DNA from: an uncultured Chitinophagaceae bacterium
GTDB lineage: Bacteria > Bacteroidota > Bacteroidia > Chitinophagales > Chitinophagaceae
Length of the DNA stretch: 11,072 nt
NCBI GenBank assembly: GCA_937996595.1
Contig: CALKVC010000218.1
Location: 1-11,072, forward strand
Reading direction: 5' to 3'
Part shown: in pieces, positions 6,766 through 11,072 of the stretch
Numbering within the stretch: the first letter of the stretch is position 1
Layout of the letters: every line of letters begins with the position of its first letter
The notes under the pieces: generated by a model
The model's database searches: none
Seen by the model: the letters and a program-made list of their open reading frames with translations, nothing else
What the model was told of the DNA's origin: nothing
Translations under genes and position numbers: made by a program

Positions 6766-6850
6766 GGGAACAGGGAATGTTGAACAGGGAATATCGAACA
6801 AGGAACAGGGAATATCGAACAGGGAACAGGGAATATTGAACGGGGAACTG
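6766..6850 (+). repeat. Tandem 21-bp repeat array, GGGAACAGGGAATATYGAACA type
   Basis: Units at 6766-6786, 6801-6821 and 6822-6842 are 21 bp long with few differences. A 14-bp shortened unit (6787-6800) sits between the first and second, and an 8-bp stub (6843-6850) ends the array. It is non-coding in its context, between the convergent 3' ends of the helicase and the phosphoesterase. It lacks the unique spacers of a CRISPR array. The segment 6796-6813 is complementary to 6922-6939. Confidence 0.82.
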
Positions 6851-6854
6851 AATT

Positions 6855-6877
6855 AATCCTGAGGATTGGTTTTTTTT
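6855..6877 (+). terminator. Weak intrinsic terminator for the helicase transcript
   Basis: AATCC (6855-6859) pairs with GGATT (6863-6867) around a 3-nt loop, extendable by two T-G pairs, followed by eight T residues (6870-6877). The stem is short, but the T tract and its position between convergent genes fit a terminator on the plus strand. Confidence 0.45.
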
Positions 6878-6916
6878 AATCTTTTTCTAATTCTTTAATC
6901 ATCATTTCTCTACACT

Positions 6917-6972
6917 TCATCATTCCTTGTTCCTTGTTCCTAGTTCATCATTCCTGGCTCATCATTCCTGGC
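6917..6972 (-). repeat. Inverted counterpart repeats beside the phosphoesterase stop codon
   Basis: Two perfect 14-bp tandem copies of TCATCATTCCTGGC lie at 6945-6958 and 6959-6972, and an 11-bp match (TCATCATTCCT) at 6917-6927. Between them, 6922-6939 reads, on the minus strand, GAACAAGGAACAAGGAAT. This matches plus-strand 6796-6813 at 17 of 18 positions; the odd position could form a G-U pair in RNA. So each gene ends in the same kind of repeat, read in its own direction. Confidence 0.8.
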
Positions 6973-6974
6973 TC

Positions 6975-8225
6975 TTACACCAATTCTAATACAGTTATTT
7001 CCGGCAATATCCCTAACCTTCCCGGGTAACCGATAAATCCGAATCCGCGGTTAACATATAATTTCTGACGGCTGTCTTCATAAAGCCCGGCCCACTGCCG
7101 GTACATATATTGCACCGGGCTCCATTTAAAACCGGGCATTTCAACCCCGAACTGCATGCCGTGCGTATGCCCGCTTAGCATGAGGTCGATATCGCCATAA
7201 GAAGGCTTAACTTCTGCTTCCCAATGGCTGGGGTCGTGGCTTAACAGTATTTTGAATGGAATTTCCTTTGACCCTTCATAGGCCATATCCATCCTGCCAT
7301 ATTTTGGGAACCTGCCCTTGGCACTCCAGTTTTCAATGCCCAACAAAGCGATGCGGTCATTCTCTTTTTCCAGCACAACATGTTCGTTCATCAAAAGCTG
7401 CCATCCCAGTTTAGCGTGTACCTGTTTAAGTTGTTCCAGGTTTTCTTCCTTGCTAACCCCTTCATGCGGCCATTGCACATAATCGCCATAATCGTGGTTT
7501 CCCAGTGTTGAATAAACACCCATCGGCGCTTTCAGCCTTTCAAACAGATCCATGAAATCATTCATTTCCGTTGCCCGGTCATTTACCAGGTCGCCGGTAA
7601 ACAGGATCAAATCTGCATTCTCTTTCAAAATCTTGTTAACCCCGCGTTCTACCGCTTTCTTATCCATAAAACTGCCACTGTGGATATCGCTTATATGTAC
7701 AATCCTTAGTCCTTTGAAAGCTGCAGGAAGGTTATCAAAAGAAAGTTGCAGCCTCTTTACCTGGTAATTGTATTTGTTACCAAAACCGTAAACAAGTCCG
7801 CCAAATAATGAACTGCCCGCTACAACGCCAAGCCAGCTCAGGAAAGCCGACCGGCTGATGCCTTCAGCGTCAGGAGCTGTGGCAGTAGATCCATTACTGA
7901 ATATCTTTCCGGCAGACCACTGAACAGCACGCCTGATGTCATCAACCAGGAAAAAGGCAACCCCGGTTAATTTAGCCAGGAAAAGGCCGATAATACTGGC
8001 AAAAACAAAGGTACGCACCCGCTTTCCCATTAACTGCGGATCGGTATATACAAAGAGGATAAATCCAATAATGGTTAGCAATACAATCCCCCAATAAAAT
8101 GAATATACAATCAGCCTTATTTTGGGGTTTGCCGTACTGGTAATAGATTTAACTGCCTGGAAAAAATAGCTGTCAAGCAGCAACATGAAAATGATGAAAA
8201 TCAACACCCCCAATGGTGTACGCAT
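6975..8225 (-). CDS. Membrane-anchored metallophosphoesterase (YkuE/YaeI-like)
   Basis: The product is 416 residues. The N-terminal part carries hydrophobic segments at about 3-24, 38-60, 73-95 and 128-148, so the protein is anchored in the inner membrane. The C-terminal half (about 170-416) is a calcineurin-like metallophosphoesterase domain with all metal-binding blocks: ISDIH (178-182; D180, H182), GDLVND (211-216; D212), GNHDYG (242-247; N243, H244), SHDPSHW (329-335; H330) and GHTHG (352-356; H353, H355). Two divalent metals would be bound. Members with this layout include YkuE-type phosphodiesterases and, more distantly, UDP-diacylglucosamine pyrophosphatases of lipid A synthesis. The substrate here is unknown, but a lipid or envelope substrate is a reasonable guess. 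It converges with the helicase gene. I found no clear promoter box upstream of 8225. Confidence 0.92.
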   Translation of the reverse strand: MRTPLGVLIFIIFMLLLDSYFFQAVKSITSTANPKIRLIVYSFYWGIVLLTIIGFILFVYTDPQLMGKRVRTFVFASIIGLFLAKLTGVAFFLVDDIRRAVQWSAGKIFSNGSTATAPDAEGISRSAFLSWLGVVAGSSLFGGLVYGFGNKYNYQVKRLQLSFDNLPAAFKGLRIVHISDIHSGSFMDKKAVERGVNKILKENADLILFTGDLVNDRATEMNDFMDLFERLKAPMGVYSTLGNHDYGDYVQWPHEGVSKEENLEQLKQVHAKLGWQLLMNEHVVLEKENDRIALLGIENWSAKGRFPKYGRMDMAYEGSKEIPFKILLSHDPSHWEAEVKPSYGDIDLMLSGHTHGMQFGVEMPGFKWSPVQYMYRQWAGLYEDSRQKLYVNRGFGFIGYPGRLGILPEITVLELV

Positions 8226-8515
8226 ATATAAATATTTTACTTAATACTAATATCCCGCACAAGTTACCACTTAATAGCTGATCATTCTTTCACAAATAAT
8301 TCATAAAACTATATTAACATTTAGGCTGTGTGTATGCCAGGCAGCCATAAACATGAGTTGTTAACCAGGCCTTGCTGTTACAGGGATATACCAGTATTAT
8401 CGTAAACCGAGCCATTCTTAACCCGCAATAATCCTTTTATGGATGCCCGACATATGATATTACCCACAAATAACAAATAAGCACATTTATTGTTCCCATT
8501 CTTATACCGAATAAC
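8226..8515. other. Divergent intergenic region, no gene recognised
   Basis: Most of this 346-bp gap between the phosphoesterase (minus) and hydrolase (plus) starts holds no convincing reading frame. The part around 8324-8440 is richer in G and C than its flanks and includes a possible hairpin, GGCTG (8324-8328) with CAGCC (8342-8346). A small RNA, a long leader or a decayed gene are all possible; the sequence alone does not decide. Confidence 0.35.
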
Positions 8516-8523
8516 TAAATTTG
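8516..8523 (+). promoter_or_regulatory. Putative -7 box of the UPF0173-parA-parB operon
   Basis: TAAATTTG followed by CCGGGC is a full TAnnTTTGY match, 48 bp before the ATG at 8572. No good -33 TTTG is seen at 19 bp. The start point would fall near 8530, giving a leader of about 40 nt. No other good box is found ahead of parA or parB. Confidence 0.45.
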
Positions 8524-8571
8524 CCGGGCTGTATTTTTTTGTACGTTTATGAATAAAATTGTTAATCGGCA

Positions 8572-9252
8572 ATGAAAGTCACATATTACGGGCATTCCTG
8601 TTTCCTGGCTGAAGTAAATGGCAAAAAACTGCTGTTTGACCCGTTTATTACAGCCAATGAACTGGCAAAACATATCAATATTGTTGATATAGAAACTGAT
8701 TATATTTTTCTTAGCCATGCGCATGAAGACCATATAGCAGATGCGGAAGCGATTGCAAAATCAACCGGTGCTGTCATTGTTTCCAATTATGAAATAGCGA
8801 TGTGGTATGCGGCAAAGGGCATCACTTCTTACCACCCGATGAATACCGGCGGAAAATGGCAGTTTGATTTTGGTACGGTAAAATGTGTACATGCTGTACA
8901 TTCTTCTTCTTTTCCGGATGGCTCCTATGGCGGTAACCCGATGGGATTCATCATCCAAAGCGATGAAAAGAATTTCTATTACAGCGGTGATACGGCTTTA
9001 ACAACCGATATGCAACTGGTACCAACATTTGCTGATATTCATTTTGCCGTATTACCAATCGGCGACAATTTCACGATGGGGCCTTCAGATGCGGCAGCAG
9101 CAGCAAAAATGGTAAAAACCGGTACCGTAATTGGCATCCATTACGATACCTTTGGTTTTATCAGGATAGACCAAAACAAAGCAACAGACATTTTCAAAAC
9201 CAATAACCTTACATTGTTATTACCGGCAATCGGTGAAACAATCAATGTATGA
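8572..9252 (+). CDS. UPF0173-type metal-dependent hydrolase (metallo-beta-lactamase fold)
   Basis: This 226-residue cytoplasmic protein has the compact metallo-beta-lactamase fold of the UPF0173/YtkL group. It begins MKVTYYGHSCFLAEVNGKKL and LFDPFIT (21-27), then the metal motif SHAHEDH (48-54; H49, H51, D53, H54). Further metal ligands are probably H110 in HAVHSSS, D140 in YYSGDTAL and H190 in IGIHYDTFG. All expected ligands are present, so it should be active with two metals. The true substrate of this family is not known to me, and the name should be read as a fold-level assignment. It is the first gene of an apparent operon with parA, whose ATG at 9300 lies 47 bp downstream. Its stop codon lies inside a 16-bp palindrome. 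Whether it has any role in chromosome segregation is open. Confidence 0.92.
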   Translation: MKVTYYGHSCFLAEVNGKKLLFDPFITANELAKHINIVDIETDYIFLSHAHEDHIADAEAIAKSTGAVIVSNYEIAMWYAAKGITSYHPMNTGGKWQFDFGTVKCVHAVHSSSFPDGSYGGNPMGFIIQSDEKNFYYSGDTALTTDMQLVPTFADIHFAVLPIGDNFTMGPSDAAAAAKMVKTGTVIGIHYDTFGFIRIDQNKATDIFKTNNLTLLLPAIGETINV

Positions 9253-9264
9253 TACCGGTATCAT
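9249..9264. repeat. 16-bp perfect palindrome at the hydrolase/parA junction
   Basis: ATGATACCGGTATCAT reads the same on both strands across all 16 bases, with two further G-T pairs possible outside. It contains the hydrolase stop TGA (9250-9252) and lies 36 bp before the parA ATG. In RNA it would fold into a short hairpin; in DNA it has the form of an operator for a dimeric protein. It is not the canonical parS sequence. Confidence 0.75.
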
Positions 9265-9299
9265 GTTACCGGGAAAATAATAAAAACCATCAGTACGGA

Positions 9300-10100
9300 A
9301 TGGCAAGAACAATAGGAATAGCAAACCAGAAAGGAGGCGTTGGAAAAACAACTACAGCCATAAACCTGGCAGCCAGTTTTGCAATACTGGAATATAAAAC
9401 ACTGCTGGTAGATGCAGACCCACAGGCTAACAGCACCACCGGTGTTGGGTTCGACCTGCACAATGTAACCAGGAGCCTGTACGACTGTATGGTAAATGAA
9501 ACTGAAGCAAAGGATGTGATTTTGAAAACAGCCCTTCCCTACCTCGACCTGGTACCATCGCATATTGACCTGGTTGGCGCAGAAATAGAAATGATCAATT
9601 ACCCTAACCGCGAAAGCGTACTAAAGCAGATACTTGAGCCGGTAAAAGATCAATATGATTTTATAGTGATTGACTGCTCTCCTTCTCTCGGTCTTATCAC
9701 CGTGAATGCACTTACAGCATCAGACAGTGTGGTTGTACCGGTGCAAACAGAGTTTTTTGCCCTGGAAGGATTAGGCAAACTGCTGAATACAGTAAAGATT
9801 GTACAGAACCGGCTGAACACAGACCTTAAAATTGAAGGCATCCTGATGACCATGTATGACGGCAGGCTCAGGTTATGTAACCAGGTTGTGAGTGAAGTAA
9901 GGAGGCATTTCGACGAGATGGTATTTAACAGCATCATTCACAGGAACACCCGGCTGAGTGAAGCACCCAGTTTTGGGAAACCGGTTATTTTGTATGATTC
10001 TGACAGCAAAGGCGCTGTAAATTACCTGAACCTGGCCAAGGAAATACTTCAAAAAAACAACCTGACAAAAATTAACCAGGAAGATAAAATTATACATTGA
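9300..10100 (+). CDS. parA: ParA/Soj-type chromosome-partitioning ATPase
   Basis: The 266-residue product is a complete ParA-family ATPase, the nucleoid-binding partner of ParB in chromosome origin segregation. It begins MARTIGIANQKGGVGKTTTA with the deviant Walker A box (K11 to T18; signature K11, catalytic K16). It continues with Walker A' VDADPQAN (37-44), Walker B IVIDCSPSLG (122-131, D125), VPVQTEFFALEGL (147-159) and the family's MYDGRLRLCNQVVSEVR (185-201) and IHRNTRLSEAPSFGKPV (213-229). There is no N-terminal helix-turn-helix, so it is the short chromosomal (Soj-like) type rather than a plasmid-type ParA. The frame is open from an ATG at 9249 that overlaps the previous stop, but 9300 is chosen because the homologous N-terminus starts there and the 17 extra residues look non-coding. 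parB follows after 80 bp. Confidence 0.96.
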   Translation: MARTIGIANQKGGVGKTTTAINLAASFAILEYKTLLVDADPQANSTTGVGFDLHNVTRSLYDCMVNETEAKDVILKTALPYLDLVPSHIDLVGAEIEMINYPNRESVLKQILEPVKDQYDFIVIDCSPSLGLITVNALTASDSVVVPVQTEFFALEGLGKLLNTVKIVQNRLNTDLKIEGILMTMYDGRLRLCNQVVSEVRRHFDEMVFNSIIHRNTRLSEAPSFGKPVILYDSDSKGAVNYLNLAKEILQKNNLTKINQEDKIIH

Positions 10101-10106
10101 TGATAT

Positions 10107-10173
10107 GATTTGGAAATTTCTTGATGATGAATTCATCAAAATACAAATCACTAAATCTCCAAATCTCCAAATC
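10107..10173. repeat. Nested inverted repeat between parA and parB
   Basis: GATTTGGAAATTT (10107-10119) is the reverse complement, at 12 of 13 bases, of AAATCTCCAAATC, which occurs twice in overlapping form (10153-10165 and 10161-10173; AAATCTCC repeats directly). Between the arms lies a perfect 14-bp palindrome, TGATGAATTCATCA (10125-10138). The structure fills most of the 80-bp gap. It shares the words GATTTGGAAAT and AAATCT with the repeat at 268-308, pointing to a dispersed intergenic element. Confidence 0.72.
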
Positions 10174-10180
10174 AAAAAAA

Positions 10181-11072
10181 ATGAGCACTTCACAGAAAAA
10201 AGACGCATTGGGCAAAGGGATAAGAAGCCTGCTTCAGCATATTGATGCCGATTTGAAAACAACAGCCGGCAACCTGAAATCTGAGATAGCGGAAAAATCC
10301 ACCGGCACCTTGCGTGTGCCACTCGACCAGATAGAAGTGAACCCGAGGCAGCCCAGGAAAGATTTTGATGATACGGCCCTGAGCGAACTGGCTGCTTCCA
10401 TAAAGATACATGACATCATCCAGCCATTAACAGTAGCAGCCTTACCAAACGGCAAATACAAGCTGATAGCCGGGGAACGACGTTTCAGGGCTTCTAAAAT
10501 AGCCGGGCTTAAAGATGTACCGGTATACATCAGGCAGGCAAATGACAGCCAGTTACTGGAACTGGCCCTGCTGGAAAACCTGCAGCGTGAAAATTTAAAT
10601 GCCATTGAAATCGCCATCAGCTACAAAAGGCTGATGGACGATCTTGAATATACACAGGAACAGGTTGCCGAAAGAATGGGAAAAGAAAGAAGCACGGTGA
10701 CCAACTATATCAGGTTATTAAAACTACCGCCTGACATACAGGTGGCCGTACGCAATTCCGTAATCAGTATGGGGCATGCCAGGGCGCTGATAAATGTAGA
10801 TGTGGTAGACAAACAACTGTTTGTGTTTTCTGAAATAAAAAAACGCGGATTATCCGTCAGGCAGACGGAAGACCTGGTAAGAAAAATCTATACAACAGCC
10901 AATCCTGTTAAAACATCTGCAAAAAGTGAAATGCCCCCGGCATTTAAAAAGATTGAAGATAATTTAGCTTCACAATTCAGCACCAGGGTGAAACTGACTC
11001 ATAACAAGAAAGGTTTCGGTAATATCCAGTTTGAATACTATTCGCTGGAAGAACTTAATTCACTGCTGGATA
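10181..11072 (+). CDS. parB: ParB/Spo0J chromosome-partitioning protein (3' end outside window)
   Basis: The visible 297 codons cover nearly all of a typical ParB, and the frame is open at the right edge. It starts MSTSQKKDALGKGIRSLLQ, a KxALGKGxxSLL N-terminus that in this family contacts ParA. The CTP-binding ParB/Srx domain follows (about 43-140): IEVNPRQPRKDF (51-62), IIQPLTV (79-85), AGERRFRASKIAGL (97-110) and ALLENLQRENLNAIEIA (129-145). A helix-turn-helix DNA-binding region comes next (about 157-205, TQEQVAERMGKERSTVTNYIRLL to ISMGHARALI), and the dimerisation domain begins near 255. ParB loads at parS sites near the origin as a CTP-dependent clamp. No parS site is visible here. It is the third gene of the apparent operon. 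The ATG at 10181 follows a run of A residues. Confidence 0.96.
   Translation, partial: MSTSQKKDALGKGIRSLLQHIDADLKTTAGNLKSEIAEKSTGTLRVPLDQIEVNPRQPRKDFDDTALSELAASIKIHDIIQPLTVAALPNGKYKLIAGERRFRASKIAGLKDVPVYIRQANDSQLLELALLENLQRENLNAIEIAISYKRLMDDLEYTQEQVAERMGKERSTVTNYIRLLKLPPDIQVAVRNSVISMGHARALINVDVVDKQLFVFSEIKKRGLSVRQTEDLVRKIYTTANPVKTSAKSEMPPAFKKIEDNLASQFSTRVKLTHNKKGFGNIQFEYYSLEELNSLLD

Noticed and set aside
6766..6850. CRISPR-like array
   Set aside because: Repeats are directly joined with no unique spacers of constant length, and no cas genes are nearby.
8378..8572. 64-codon minus-strand frame in the gap before the hydrolase
   Set aside because: It overlaps the hydrolase promoter and its translation resembles no protein family; it looks like a chance open frame.
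9249..9299. Upstream ATG for parA overlapping the hydrolase stop
   Set aside because: It would add 17 residues with no resemblance to ParA N-termini and would run through the 16-bp palindrome. The ATG at 9300 gives the standard start.
9249..10180. Canonical parS site near parAB
   Set aside because: No TGTTTCACGTGAAACA-like sequence and no CACGTG core were seen. The palindromes found have different sequences.

Overview
The window looks like ordinary chromosome from a member of the Bacteroidota, probably the Chitinophagaceae (inference). The signs are AT-leaning DNA, starts without clear Shine-Dalgarno sequences, several TAnnTTTG-type -7 promoter boxes, a PorT-like outer-membrane barrel, and a ParA/ParB locus preceded by a UPF0173 hydrolase. 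No phage, transposon, CRISPR array, tRNA or rRNA was seen.

Layout, left to right. The minus strand carries the 5' end of an EamA/DMT-type transporter (cut by the window edge) and dapD (lysine/diaminopimelate synthesis). A compact divergent promoter region separates dapD from a plus-strand pair: a GT9 heptosyltransferase-like enzyme and a TsaC-type threonylcarbamoyl-AMP synthase, 1 bp apart. These abut, with no spacer, two minus-strand genes for secreted beta-barrel proteins: a PorT-like porin and a larger uncharacterised barrel. A 457-bp gap then holds a good promoter and a long structured leader for a DEAD-box RNA helicase with a DbpA-type RNA-binding C-terminus. The helicase converges on a membrane-anchored metallophosphoesterase across a block of opposed short repeats. 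A 346-bp gap leads to a plus-strand operon of UPF0173 metal-dependent hydrolase, parA and parB; parB runs off the right edge.

The protein genes are housekeeping: cell-wall and lysine precursors, LPS core, tRNA t6A modification, RNA remodelling and chromosome segregation. The unexplained material lies between them. There are two GATTTGGAAA/AAATCTC-type inverted repeats (268-308 and 10107-10173), a 21-bp tandem repeat facing an inverted counterpart (6766-6972), a 16-bp perfect palindrome at the UPF0173/parA junction (9249-9264), a 14-bp palindrome between parA and parB (10125-10138), and the folded helicase leader. I found no convincing new protein system; the best leads for something undescribed are these intergenic elements.
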